Source: Ammonifex sp. (GTDB lineage Bacteria; Bacillota; Desulfotomaculia; Desulfotomaculales; DYER01). Taken from it: DNA of 33,689 bases. The DNA lies in assembly GCA_020725605.1 (NCBI GenBank), contig DYER01000108.1, positions 1 through 33,689 of the forward strand, in the 5' to 3' direction. Both the position numbers and the translations under genes were made by a program. Shown here in pieces: positions 24,285 through 33,517 of the stretch; within the stretch, counting starts at the first letter, position 1, and each line of letters starts with the position of its first letter. The notes under the pieces are model-generated. The model did not search any database. It saw only the letters and a list, made by a program, of their open reading frames with translations, and was not told the origin of the DNA.

Positions 24285-26601
24285 ATGGTTGCAGGATATC
24301 TGGGCCAAGAGCCCCGCCGAAGGCGAAAACAGGGGTCAGAGTCTGGTTGAACACACCTGGGGGGTTTTGACCAGGTTGCGGGACCTGGCGCGCCTTCGTC
24401 CCTGGCTCCCCGAGGTGTGCGGCCTTCCGCAGTTGTGGCACATCATGTTCTGGGCGGCGTTGTTCCACGATTGGGGCAAAGCGGCCCGCGGGTTCCAGCA
24501 GATGTTGAGGGGAAAAGGGCGCTGGCCCCACCGACACGAGGTCCTCTCTTTGGTATTTCTGGAGTGGGCCCTTCCCGCGAGCGAAATCCCTGCGGTAGCG
24601 ATGACCATATTATCCCATCACCGCGATCCCGCGGAACTCGAGCGCCTTTATCCGCCGGGTTTGCCGCCCGAAGAGGATCCCCTGGTGGAACTGGTCCAAG
24701 AGCTGGACGAATCCTCCGTGCGGGGGTTGTGGCGATGGCTCCGAGAACTGGTTCCGGCATGGATTGCGACGCTGGGTTTTGAAAAACTCGGGGTGCGTTG
24801 GCAAGACCCGATGCCCCAGGAGGAGGCGATCCGGCGGGTTGAGGGGGGCGCGGCGGTCCTGCGTCGCTTGCTGAACGGCTACGGCGGCCTCGTGCGCGCC
24901 CTCCGAGATGAGGTGCAGCACCCTTGGGTTCTCAAGGGTCTCCTTTTGCGGGGGAGCATGCTCCAGGCAGACCATGCAGCTTCTGCCCTCACCGGCCCCA
25001 TTTCCGGGCCCACGGTGACCATGCCGTCCATTCTGGGGAGCGCCGAACTCGTTCCCGAGCGCCTGTACCCCCACCAGCGGTCGGCCGCGGAGGTTACGGG
25101 GTCGGCCCTACTGGTGGCTCCCACGGGCAGCGGGAAGACCGAAGCGGCCCTCCTTTGGGCAGCGCGACAGGCCCTCACCGAACGGGGCCTGCCCAGGCTG
25201 TTCTACGTCCTGCCGTATCAGGCCAGCATGAACGCCATGTACGACCGCTTCGTCAGGTCGTTCCCCGGCCAGGTGGGGCTTCTGCACAGCCGCAGCGTGC
25301 TGGCCCTTTACCGGCGCCTGATGGAGCGCCAGTACGAACCCGAAAAGGCGGCCAGAGAGGCCCGGTGGGCCCGCAATTTGGCCCGACTTCACTACTACCC
25401 GATTGGCATTTTCAGTCCTTATCAAATGTTGAAGGTGGTCTACCGCCTGAAGGGATACGAGGCGCTACTGGCCGATTTCGCGGGCGGGGCTTTTGTGTTC
25501 GACGAGATTCACGCTTACGAGCCGGCCCGTTTGGCCCTTATTCTGGAAACCGTGCGCTATCTACGGGACCGTTTGGGATGCCGCTTCTTGGTCATGTCCG
25601 CCACCATGCCCCGGCCGGTTTGGAGGCGCGTGGGCGAGGCCCTCGGCACTTGCGAAGAAATAGTGGCTTCTGACGAGGTGTTTCACGCTTTTACCCGTCA
25701 CCGTCTCTTTCTGCTGGAGGGGGAATTGCTCGACGGGGATGCCCTGTGCCGGGTCACCGAGGCTTTCCGCGAAGGCAAATCGGTGCTGGTAGCCTGCAAC
25801 ACCGTGTCGAGGGCCCAGGAAGCCTACCGCCGGTTGCGGGCGCAAATTTCTCCCGAGGCGGTGGTTCTGGTCCACGGGCGCTTCAACGGGAGGGACCGGC
25901 TTCTCAAGGAACGAGAAATCTTGGCCGCCACAGGGGTGGGCAGCCGTCACCGCAGGCAGCTCGTGGTGGTTGCGACCCAGGTGGTCGAGGTCAGCCTGAA
26001 CATCGATCTCGATGTTATTTTCAGTGACCCCGCTCCCCTGGAGGCCCTGATCCAGCGGTTCGGCCGCGTAAACCGCAAGCGTCGGGCGGAGATCCCGGCC
26101 CCGGTGTACGTATTTACCGAGCCGTGCGATGGGCAGGGTGTCTACCTGAGGGAATTGGTCACCAAGACTTTGGGCGTGCTGCAGAAGAACGCGGAAGGCC
26201 GTCCGGTGAACGAGGCGGCCGTGCAGGGGTGGCTGGACGAGGTTTACGCCGGCGAGGTATTGGCGCGCTGGGAAGCGGACTACGGTCGGGTAGCCACGGA
26301 GTTCGGCCGCGCATTCCTGGACACCTTGAGGCCCTTCGACAGCGATTCCAGTCTGGAGGAAGCTTTCGACCGGCTGTTTGACGGAACAGAGGTCTTGCCG
26401 GCGTGTTTGTGGCAGGAATACCGGGCGCTGTCGCAAGAGCGTCCGTTAGAAGCCTTGGAGTTGCTGGTTCCGGTTTCGTGGGGAAGGTGGCACCAGCTTC
26501 GACGGGAGGGGCTCGTGCGCTCCCGAGAGGGGGAGTGGCCCCCGGTGGTAGAAGTGGAGTACTCGCCGGAAACGGGCCTGGACTTTGACGTATCGCCATG
26601 A
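24256..26601 (+). CDS. cas3: CRISPR helicase-nuclease Cas3 (HD + SF2 helicase)
   Basis: Cas3 is recruited by target-bound Cascade and degrades DNA processively. The 781-residue protein has the N-terminal HD nuclease with H33, the HD pair H71-D72 (LFHDWGK), H94 and H121/H122, then the SF2 helicase. Motif I is APTGSGKTEAA (Walker A, 288-298), motif II is FDEIH (415-419), motif III is MSATMP, and motif VI is QRFGRVNRK. Every catalytic motif is intact, so the enzyme should be active. The ATG at 24256 lies inside cas5. It ends the effector operon, after which come a promoter and a toxin-antitoxin pair. Fusion order (HD first) is the common one. Confidence 0.96.
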   Translation: MNDSDCKCPEWLQDIWAKSPAEGENRGQSLVEHTWGVLTRLRDLARLRPWLPEVCGLPQLWHIMFWAALFHDWGKAARGFQQMLRGKGRWPHRHEVLSLVFLEWALPASEIPAVAMTILSHHRDPAELERLYPPGLPPEEDPLVELVQELDESSVRGLWRWLRELVPAWIATLGFEKLGVRWQDPMPQEEAIRRVEGGAAVLRRLLNGYGGLVRALRDEVQHPWVLKGLLLRGSMLQADHAASALTGPISGPTVTMPSILGSAELVPERLYPHQRSAAEVTGSALLVAPTGSGKTEAALLWAARQALTERGLPRLFYVLPYQASMNAMYDRFVRSFPGQVGLLHSRSVLALYRRLMERQYEPEKAAREARWARNLARLHYYPIGIFSPYQMLKVVYRLKGYEALLADFAGGAFVFDEIHAYEPARLALILETVRYLRDRLGCRFLVMSATMPRPVWRRVGEALGTCEEIVASDEVFHAFTRHRLFLLEGELLDGDALCRVTEAFREGKSVLVACNTVSRAQEAYRRLRAQISPEAVVLVHGRFNGRDRLLKEREILAATGVGSRHRRQLVVVATQVVEVSLNIDLDVIFSDPAPLEALIQRFGRVNRKRRAEIPAPVYVFTEPCDGQGVYLRELVTKTLGVLQKNAEGRPVNEAAVQGWLDEVYAGEVLARWEADYGRVATEFGRAFLDTLRPFDSDSSLEEAFDRLFDGTEVLPACLWQEYRALSQERPLEALELLVPVSWGRWHQLRREGLVRSREGEWPPVVEVEYSPETGLDFDVSP

Positions 26602-26689
26602 GCCGAGAAGAGGCGCACTGTGGCCGTAGAGCGGGTGTCGCGCTGGAGTCTCGGCAGGCCGAGCTGTACGCGTAACGACGTTTTACGGG

Positions 26690-26736
26690 TTGCCTTCCGT
26701 TTTACTTGCCTTTATAATTGCGTACAGGTAAAACGG
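26690..26736 (+). promoter_or_regulatory. Promoter with palindromic operator of the vapBC pair
   Basis: TTGCCT (26690-26695) and a perfect TATAAT (26713-26718) are 17 bp apart. The inverted repeat CCGTTTTAC (26697-26705) and GTAAAACGG (26728-26736) is centred on the -10, and an extra direct copy CGTTTTAC lies at 26679-26686. This is the expected layout for autorepression by a VapB antitoxin or VapBC complex. Confidence 0.75.
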
Positions 26737-26750
26737 GAGGTGCGCTTGAC

Positions 26751-27017
26751 GTGAAAATCAAGGTTTCGGGTCGCGGCCAGGTCTGTCTTCCTGTGGCGCT
26801 GCGACGGCGCTTAAAGATCGAGGCGGGCGACTTGCTGGAAGTTCAGGAAAACGGGGAGACCGTGGTTCTCCGTCCCGTACGGCCGAAAAGGGACGAAAAG
26901 GCCGTTGCGGCTTTGCTTGAGCGGACCGCCGGCATCTGGAAGCACCTGTCCCAGGACGGCGCAATTATAGTGCGCGAACTCCGGCGGGAGAGCACGCGGG
27001 ATGTCTGGGCCGATTAA
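26751..27017 (+). CDS. vapB: AbrB/MazE-family antitoxin (VapB type)
   Basis: The 88-residue product has an N-terminal AbrB/SpoVT swapped-hairpin DNA-binding domain: KIKVSGRGQVCLPVALRRRLKI, then GDLLEVQENGETVVLRPV. The C-terminal 40 residues are helical and should wrap the toxin. As antitoxin it should neutralise the PIN toxin encoded next and repress the shared promoter. The GTG at 26751 follows GGGAGGTG. The stop overlaps the vapC start by 17 bp, the usual coupling. It sits between cas3 and the decayed CARF module, which is unusual. Function is inferred from family and arrangement. Confidence 0.88.
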   Translation: MKIKVSGRGQVCLPVALRRRLKIEAGDLLEVQENGETVVLRPVRPKRDEKAVAALLERTAGIWKHLSQDGAIIVRELRRESTRDVWAD

Positions 27018-27429
27018 GACGGTTCTGATAGATACGGACGTGGTCATCAACCATCTCCGGGGGCGGCAGCAGGATACCCGGTTCTTGAGGCGCGTTATGG
27101 TGGAAGGGGAGTTTCAGGGCCTGTACTCTGCCGTGACGGAAGTAGAGCTTTTCGCCGTCGAGGAGCTTCCTCCGGCGCAGGCCGAGGATATCAAAGGTAT
27201 TCTGGCCCATCTGCAACGCGTTGATTTGACCCGCCCGATTGCGCAGCTCGCCGGGCAGTTACTGGGGAGGTACCGCAAAAGCCACGGTCTTTCGATGCCC
27301 GACGCGATCATTGCCGCCTCCGCCCTCGCCTGCGGTGCCGTACTGGCCACGCGCAACACCCGGCATTATGCCTTTATTCCCGGGCTGTTGCTGACCTCGC
27401 CCGATATTTTGGCAGGTCAGGAGAGATAG
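27001..27429 (+). CDS. vapC: PIN-domain ribonuclease toxin (VapC type)
   Basis: VapC toxins are PIN-fold RNases that cleave tRNA or rRNA when freed from their antitoxin. The 142-residue protein has the acidic site D11 (VLIDTDVVINHL), E47/E49 (AVTEVELFA) and D101 (SMPDAIIAASA), and the motif LATRNTRHYAFIPG with N119. All catalytic acidic residues are present, so it should be active. It begins with ATG at 27001 inside vapB. It is followed by a gene remnant of the CARF module after 30 bp. The target cannot be predicted from sequence. Confidence 0.92.
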   Translation: MSGPIKTVLIDTDVVINHLRGRQQDTRFLRRVMVEGEFQGLYSAVTEVELFAVEELPPAQAEDIKGILAHLQRVDLTRPIAQLAGQLLGRYRKSHGLSMPDAIIAASALACGAVLATRNTRHYAFIPGLLLTSPDILAGQER

Positions 27430-29041
<1,612 letters not shown>

Positions 29042-29045
<4 letters not shown>

Positions 29046-29424
29046 TCCTGCTCTACTTCTCGCATTCCCTCACGCCCGTCCACGTAAAGCAAATCGACGA
29101 AATCACGGGCCGGAAGGTCGACGCGTCGTCGAGGTCAACGCGCAAGTAAACCCGCAGCGGCCCCTCGCGCCCCAGGTGGTGGAAATGGCGGACCGGGCGG
29201 GGCTCACGGCGGTGGAGTGGCACACCCTCCCGCTATTGGTGCATCCGCCTTCCCTGAACTACAGCGCGGTGGCGCTGCTAGCCGAACTGCACGGCCGCTG
29301 CGGGTACTTTTTACCCGTGGTCCGCCTCAGGCCGGTACCGGAAAGCCTGCCGCCACGCTTCGAGGTTGCCGAAGTGGTTAACCTGCAGGTGCTGCGCGAG
29401 GAGGCCAGGGCCAAGCGGGAGTAG
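29042..29424 (+). pseudogene. csx15: Csx15-family protein (ring-nuclease type), frameshifted
   Basis: Csx15 is a small CRISPR ancillary protein, proposed as a ring nuclease that removes cyclic oligoadenylate signals. From the GTG at 29042, which overlaps the can2 stop as GTGA, the first frame reads ILLYFSHSLTPVHVKQIDE then ITGRKV, the family N-terminus. The frame then breaks and runs to a stop at 29149. In the next frame VVEVNAQVNPQRPLAPQV, EWHTLPLLVHPP, LLAELHGRCGYF and RFEVAEVVNLQVLREEA continue to 29424 and complete the family. The break is at about 29117-29124, where GTCGACGCGTCGTC suggests a short insertion or one-base loss. Together the pieces give the normal length of about 125 residues. 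The 270 bp that follow contain no gene. Confidence 0.82.
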
Positions 29425-29694
29425 CGGCTCGGAAGGCGGTTCGCGTGGCCGTTGGCCGTGGTGCCGGGCTTGGGGTTCCGGTTCCGGGCCTATGTCGGCC
29501 GGGGGGCAGGGCTTTCCCGGGTCGCAGCAGCCTTAGACGGGGCGGGGTTAGACGGCAGGGCGGGCGTTGTGCATCCCCAAGTAAGGATGGAATTTGAGGC
29601 CGACGCCATGGAGCCTCCCCTGGCGGGCATTGGAGGTTTCCATACGAGAACAGGCGGGTCCCCGGGGGCCGGCGCCGCAGGACGGGGGGACACC

Positions 29695-30000
29695 GTGAAG
29701 ACCCTCGTGGTATACGACATCGTGGAGGACAAGATCCGCGCCAAGGTCTTCGAGGCCTGCAAGGACTACGGTCTGACCCACATCCAGTACTCCGCCTTCT
29801 TCGGCGAACTGAACCACAACCTGCGCCAGGAACTCTACCAGCGCCTGAAGCGCATCCTCGGGCGCAATGAAGGGAAGATCCTCATCTGCCCGGTGTGCGA
29901 CAAGGACCTGCGCCTGCTCCTGGAAATAGTTAATCCCGCGGACGTAGCTCCCCCGGCCGCCGAGCAGGGGGCCTCGGGGAAGAAACGGAGGCGCGGTTAG
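29695..30000 (+). CDS. cas2: CRISPR adaptation protein Cas2
   Basis: Cas2 forms the central dimer of the Cas1-Cas2 integration complex. The 101-residue product has the ferredoxin-like fold start MKTLVVYDIVEDKIRAKVFE with the conserved D8. Next come the YGLTHIQYSAFFGELNH segment and the strand KILICPVCDKDLRL. The C-terminal 20 residues (PAAEQGASGKKRRRG) are a basic, probably disordered tail. The GTG at 29695 follows GGGGGGAC. cas4 starts about 80 bp later, so cas2 and cas4 may be one unit. cas1 is far upstream, with the whole effector module between them. Confidence 0.95.
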   Translation: MKTLVVYDIVEDKIRAKVFEACKDYGLTHIQYSAFFGELNHNLRQELYQRLKRILGRNEGKILICPVCDKDLRLLLEIVNPADVAPPAAEQGASGKKRRRG

Positions 30001-30078
30001 GGCCGGGGAAGGTGCGGCGGTGGTCAGGGGCGCCGGGCAGGTGCTGCTTTGGCTGGATGTGAGGAGGTGACCGCCGTG

Positions 30079-30645
30079 ATGCTCCGGGTGAGCGACATCA
30101 AGCAGTACATGTACTGCCCGCGGGTGGTCTACTTCACCTACGTGATGCCGGTGCAGAAGAAGATTACCTACAAAATGGAAGAGGGCAAGCTCCAGCACCT
30201 GCGCCTGGAGGAACTGGAGACGCGGCGGCGCCTCAAGAGGTACCGGCTGGAAGAGGGCGAACGGCGTTTCCGTACCTACCTGCGTTCCGAGCGCCTGGGC
30301 CTGGAGGGAGTCCTGGACCTGCACATCGTGACGCCGGCGGGCTGCTACCCCGTGGAGTTCAAGCACACGCTACAGCGCTCGGCCCTGAACCACAAGTACC
30401 AACTCACGGCCTACGCTATGCTGCTGGAGGAGTACTACGGACGCCCGGTGCGGTACGGGTTCCTCTACCTCATCCCTCGGGAGGAAATTCGCGATCTGGA
30501 GATTACTCCCGTAATGCGCAGTTTCACGCGCCGGTTGTGCGAGAAGATCCGGGACATAGTGCGCCGGGAGTATTTTCCTCCGCCTCCGAGCAACCGCGGC
30601 CGCTGCGTGGACTGCGAGTACCGGAATTTTTGCGCGGATCTCTGA
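30079..30645 (+). CDS. cas4: CRISPR adaptation nuclease Cas4
   Basis: Cas4 trims and PAM-selects prespacers before integration. The 188-residue protein holds the RecB-like nuclease with D80 (GVLDLHIV) and the E93-x-K95 pair (PVEFK). It also has the four cysteines of an Fe-S cluster: C13 (MYCPR) and C176, C179, C185 (RCVDCEYRNFC). This is the standard Cas4 arrangement and all key residues are intact. GGAGGTGA lies 10 bases upstream of ATG 30079; GTG 30076 immediately before it is an equally good start. A broken second copy of its final 12 codons follows at 30682. It pairs in this locus with a second Cas4-family gene, csa1. Confidence 0.95.
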   Translation: MLRVSDIKQYMYCPRVVYFTYVMPVQKKITYKMEEGKLQHLRLEELETRRRLKRYRLEEGERRFRTYLRSERLGLEGVLDLHIVTPAGCYPVEFKHTLQRSALNHKYQLTAYAMLLEEYYGRPVRYGFLYLIPREEIRDLEITPVMRSFTRRLCEKIRDIVRREYFPPPPSNRGRCVDCEYRNFCADL

Positions 30646-30681
30646 ACTTTGCCTGCGCAGGACTGGGGCATCCACCTGCAA

Positions 30682-30717
30682 GACTGCGGGTAGCGCAACT
30701 TTTGCGGGGACCTCTGA
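30682..30717 (+). pseudogene. Relic copy of the Cas4 C-terminus
   Basis: The 36 bases translate as DCG-stop-RNFCGDL-stop, matching DCEYRNFCADL-stop at the end of cas4 (30610-30645) exactly 72 bp downstream. The bases between the copies are less similar. This looks like the decayed end of a second cas4 or a recombination scar, because the differences (E/G, Y/stop, A/G) show divergence rather than a fresh duplication. The 99 bp that follow lead to the WYL gene. Confidence 0.75.
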
Positions 30718-30816
30718 GCCCCTCTGCAGCCTCCGCGCAACGGGCCGTGTTAGGATGGGACGTGGGGCAAGTGTCGGCAGGGCGGACCTTTGGTTTGGGG
30801 GAGGGGTGTCGTAGCC

Positions 30817-31827
30817 GTGGCCGGACGCCGGCAACTGGAGCGCATCATGGAAATCGACCGTCAGATCCGGGCCGGGAAGTACCCGAACGCCCGGCAGCTG
30901 GCCGCGGACCTGGAGGTCAGCGAACGCACCATCTACCAGGATCGGGAGTTCCTTCTCGAGCGCCTGGGCGCCCCTTTGGCCTACGACCGTCAACGCGGCG
31001 GTTGGTATTACACCGATCCCACCTGGGTACTGCCCTCGGTAATGGTGACCGAGGGCGAGTTGCTGGCCTTTTTCCTGAGCGTGGAGGTGGCCCGGCGCTA
31101 CCTGGGCACCGCCTTCGAAGCCCCGTTGCGCTCGGCCGTGGCCAAGATCACCGCTGGCTTGAAGGAACAGGTGGCGGTGGACCTGGAAGAACTCCGGTCC
31201 GCCTACGCCTTTGCCACCCCGCCCACGGTGGCCGTGAAGGAACAGCTTCTCCTGGGCCTGCACCGTGCCATTCGGGAGCGGCGCCAGGTACGGATGCACT
31301 ACTACACGGCCAGTCGGGATTGCTGGCAGACCCGGGTGGTGGAGCCTTACTACCTTTACAACCTCAGGGGTGACTGGTACCTCATTGCCTTCGACCACTT
31401 CCGCCGCCAAATGCGCGTTTTTCAAACCGGCCGGGTGGACTGGTGGGAGGTGCTGCCGGAGGGCTTCGAGCGCGACCCGAACTTCTCCGTGGAGGAGTGG
31501 TTGGCCCGCGCCTTTCAGGCCGAGCGCGGCGAGGAGGAGGTGGAGGTGGCGATCAGATTTGACGCCTACCAGGCCCGCTACATCCGCGAGCGACGCTGGC
31601 ACGCTACCCAGCAAATAGAAGAGCTGCCGGACGGCGGCCTGATCCTGCGCTTCCGCACCGGGGGTCTGGCCGAGGTCCGGCGCTGGGTGATGGGGTACGG
31701 GAGCCACGCCGAGGTACTCGCTCCGGAAGAACTGCGGCGGGAAGTGGCGGCCGAGGCCCGGGCCGTGGCGCGCCTGCACGCGAGGAGAAGGAAGCCAAGG
31801 AAGCCTTCCTCCCTTTCCCAAGGGTGA
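30817..31827 (+). CDS. HTH-WYL domain transcriptional regulator
   Basis: The 336-residue protein starts with an HTH_11/DeoR-like winged helix (residues about 5-55; LAADLEVSERTIYQDREFLLERLG). A linker region follows, then the WYL domain. The domain's signature tripeptide is in GDWYLIAFDH, and basic residues HYYTASRDCWQTRVVEPYYLY match the ligand-binding face. A C-terminal WCX-like domain (about 240-310) follows. WYL proteins are common regulators in CRISPR and phage-defence loci and are thought to sense nucleic-acid ligands or nucleotides. The GTG at 30817 has GGGGGAGGGG upstream. It sits between cas4 and csa1, suggesting control of the adaptation genes or the array. The 250 bp to csa1 hold no gene. 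Confidence 0.9.
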   Translation: MAGRRQLERIMEIDRQIRAGKYPNARQLAADLEVSERTIYQDREFLLERLGAPLAYDRQRGGWYYTDPTWVLPSVMVTEGELLAFFLSVEVARRYLGTAFEAPLRSAVAKITAGLKEQVAVDLEELRSAYAFATPPTVAVKEQLLLGLHRAIRERRQVRMHYYTASRDCWQTRVVEPYYLYNLRGDWYLIAFDHFRRQMRVFQTGRVDWWEVLPEGFERDPNFSVEEWLARAFQAERGEEEVEVAIRFDAYQARYIRERRWHATQQIEELPDGGLILRFRTGGLAEVRRWVMGYGSHAEVLAPEELRREVAAEARAVARLHARRRKPRKPSSLSQG

Positions 31828-32086
31828 GGAGGGACGCGGGGCCCCCTTATATGGTAGCCATTGCCGGGTCCCGGGGCACTCCGTCGGCGGTATCGCGAAG
31901 GGGGACACCGTTGAGGCGGCGGTGCCGCCGGCGTGGGAGGCGGACCAGGTGGCCCGGCGTCGGCGAGGCGGGGTGCGCGGGACTTGCCTACCGGGAAGCG
32001 AGCCGGGCACCCGGCCCCCGAGGCGGGAGGGACCTGTATGACGCGAAGCCGAGGCACGGGCGATTACGCCACCGGGGGTGGAAAAC

Positions 32087-33004
32087 GTGTATTTTTTGAA
32101 CGAGGAAGAAAGGAGACACCTGCTCAAGAGGCTGCTACCGAAATCGCGGGAACTTGAAGTGGCCGAGGAGCTCCGCGGCTGGAACTGGCATACGGCCCCC
32201 CTCGAGCCGCCGTACGGCTGCCGGCTGGCCCTCTACGAGGTTGCCAGTTCATACTGCCCTACTAACCGCGACCTCTTCCTGCGGCGGGTGGCCAGGGTGC
32301 GCGTCAAGCCCAACGTGGCCATGGTGAGGGGCTCGGCCCTCCACGCCGCGCTCGTTCACGTCCTGGTCGCGGCCAAGCGCCTCATATACCAGTACGGCGT
32401 GGAGCGGTACACGGAAATCTGCCGCGAGCTTCAGGCCCTTGATCCACCGTCCCTTTCGGGGGCCGTACGCGACCTGGCCCCGGAGGAGCAGGCGGACGTG
32501 GCCCAGAAGATGGCACTCCTTACGGAGTTCGAAAAGGCACGGATCGTGGCGCGCATACAGGAAGTCCTGGTCAAGCACCCCTATATCGGAGAGGACTCCC
32601 TGGCCAATCTGGCCCTACCCCTGGTGCTGGAGCAAAAACTCGACGGCAGCTTACTGGGCCTGAGCCAGAACCTCAGTGCCGACGCCATGATCGCCTTCGA
32701 ACCCATGATCATGGACCTCAAGTTCGGCGAACCCCGCGATTTCCATTACCTCACCACCACGGGCTACGCCCTGGTCATGGAGGCCGTGTACGAATACCCC
32801 GTGAACCTGGGGTGCCTGGTCTACGTGGAATTCCGGGACCGGCGCATTATCGTCCGGCGCGACCTGCACATCATAGGCGACGAACTCCGCCAGTGGTTCA
32901 TTGAGACCCGCGACGAGAAGGCCCGACTGGTGGAAGAGGAAATAGACCCCGGGGTGGCCGAGGATTGTCACCCGACATGCCCTTACTTCCGGGTCTGTCA
33001 CTAA
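32087..33004 (+). CDS. csa1: Cas4-family protein Csa1 (Cas4-2 type)
   Basis: Csa1 is a diverged Cas4 relative found mainly in type I-A and some I-B loci. In Pyrococcus, Cas4-1 and Cas4-2 together define PAM, length and orientation of new spacers. The 305-residue product has the start YFLNEEERRHLLKRLLP, an N-terminal Cys (C57, SSYCPTN), acidic residues E182 and D199, and the D210-x-K212 pair in MDLKFGE. The C-terminal cluster C294, C298, C304 (DCHPTCPYFRVC) completes an Fe-S site. I chose the GTG at 32087 because GGGGGTGG lies 5 bases upstream; GTG 32078 is possible but has no spaced ribosome site. It is the last protein gene before the leader and array. Confidence 0.88.
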   Translation: MYFLNEEERRHLLKRLLPKSRELEVAEELRGWNWHTAPLEPPYGCRLALYEVASSYCPTNRDLFLRRVARVRVKPNVAMVRGSALHAALVHVLVAAKRLIYQYGVERYTEICRELQALDPPSLSGAVRDLAPEEQADVAQKMALLTEFEKARIVARIQEVLVKHPYIGEDSLANLALPLVLEQKLDGSLLGLSQNLSADAMIAFEPMIMDLKFGEPRDFHYLTTTGYALVMEAVYEYPVNLGCLVYVEFRDRRIIVRRDLHIIGDELRQWFIETRDEKARLVEEEIDPGVAEDCHPTCPYFRVCH

Positions 33005-33035
33005 TATAAACCAAGGAGCCTGTGTCCCAGTTAGT

Positions 33036-33193
33036 CGTCTCCAGGTTGAGTACCTGAAGACGGTATGTCATTAATGAGTGTGAACCCTGCTGGAGCATGG
33101 GCGTCGTGAGCCGACATCGCAGGTACAGGGATCGGCACCGAAGTGCTATCCGGCCCAACTGGTGAGGGTCAGGACCCGACAGTTGATGCTCAC
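33036..33193 (+). ncRNA. Candidate structured RNA in the leader
   Basis: Three stem-loops lie in a row. 33036-33062 is an 11-bp stem with one mismatch and loop TGAGT. GCCGA and TCGGC pair near 33112-33146. 33156-33185 has nested stems CAACTG/CAGTTG and GGGTC/GACCC. GAGCAT and ATGCTC (about 33093 and 33187) enclose the last two. Such order (a 5' hairpin followed by loops) recalls IS110-type bridge RNAs, but no recombinase is present. It is unidentified. Confidence 0.35.
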
Positions 33194-33464
33194 AGAACCT
33201 TGCCTGGAGAGGAGAAGCATAACCGGGGCTATGGCTACGGTCGGAGGCCCATGCGCCGGCCGGTTGCCTGCGGCCGAAGCTTTCGCAAATCACCAGGCGA
33301 GGCCGCAATACGCATGCCTGGGCGGACCGAGCCTGGTTCCCGCCGACCGGGGTCGAGTCGGCAGAATATGTGGTTTTTAGGGTCAACCACCGATTTCGCA
33401 AATGAAAGGGGGTTCAGATCCGATGGGCCTCCTTCGAAGCAGACACCTCGCAACTCCCAGACCT

Positions 33465-33486
33465 CGACGCCCCAAAACAGGCGTCG
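33465..33486 (+). promoter_or_regulatory. Hairpin close to the first CRISPR repeat
   Basis: A perfect 7-bp inverted repeat (CGACGCC / GGCGTCG) with an 8-base loop rich in A ends 31 bp before the first repeat. It may be a leader element read by the adaptation complex or a small RNA hairpin. There is no T tract. Confidence 0.4.
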
Positions 33487-33517
33487 CTACTGGATCTCCG
33501 CCCAAGCCCAACCTTCT

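Larger units (their letters stand above)
33005..33517 (+). other. Leader region upstream of the CRISPR array
   Basis: About 513 bp separate csa1 from the first repeat. The stretch contains no supported gene; the 153-codon open frame from 33143 shows no family features and runs into the repeats. It is longer and more structured than a usual leader, which is normally AT-rich and 100-300 bp. Sequences near the first repeat would guide Cas1-Cas2 and drive pre-crRNA transcription, but I cannot place a convincing promoter. Confidence 0.6.

Noticed and set aside
30370-32127. A 585-codon open frame on the minus strand opposite cas4 and the WYL gene
   Set aside because: It is a GC-rich shadow of two well-supported plus-strand genes and has no family-like motifs.
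33036-33193. Group II intron as the explanation of the structured leader
   Set aside because: It lacks the GTGCG start, the domain V hairpin and any reverse transcriptase.
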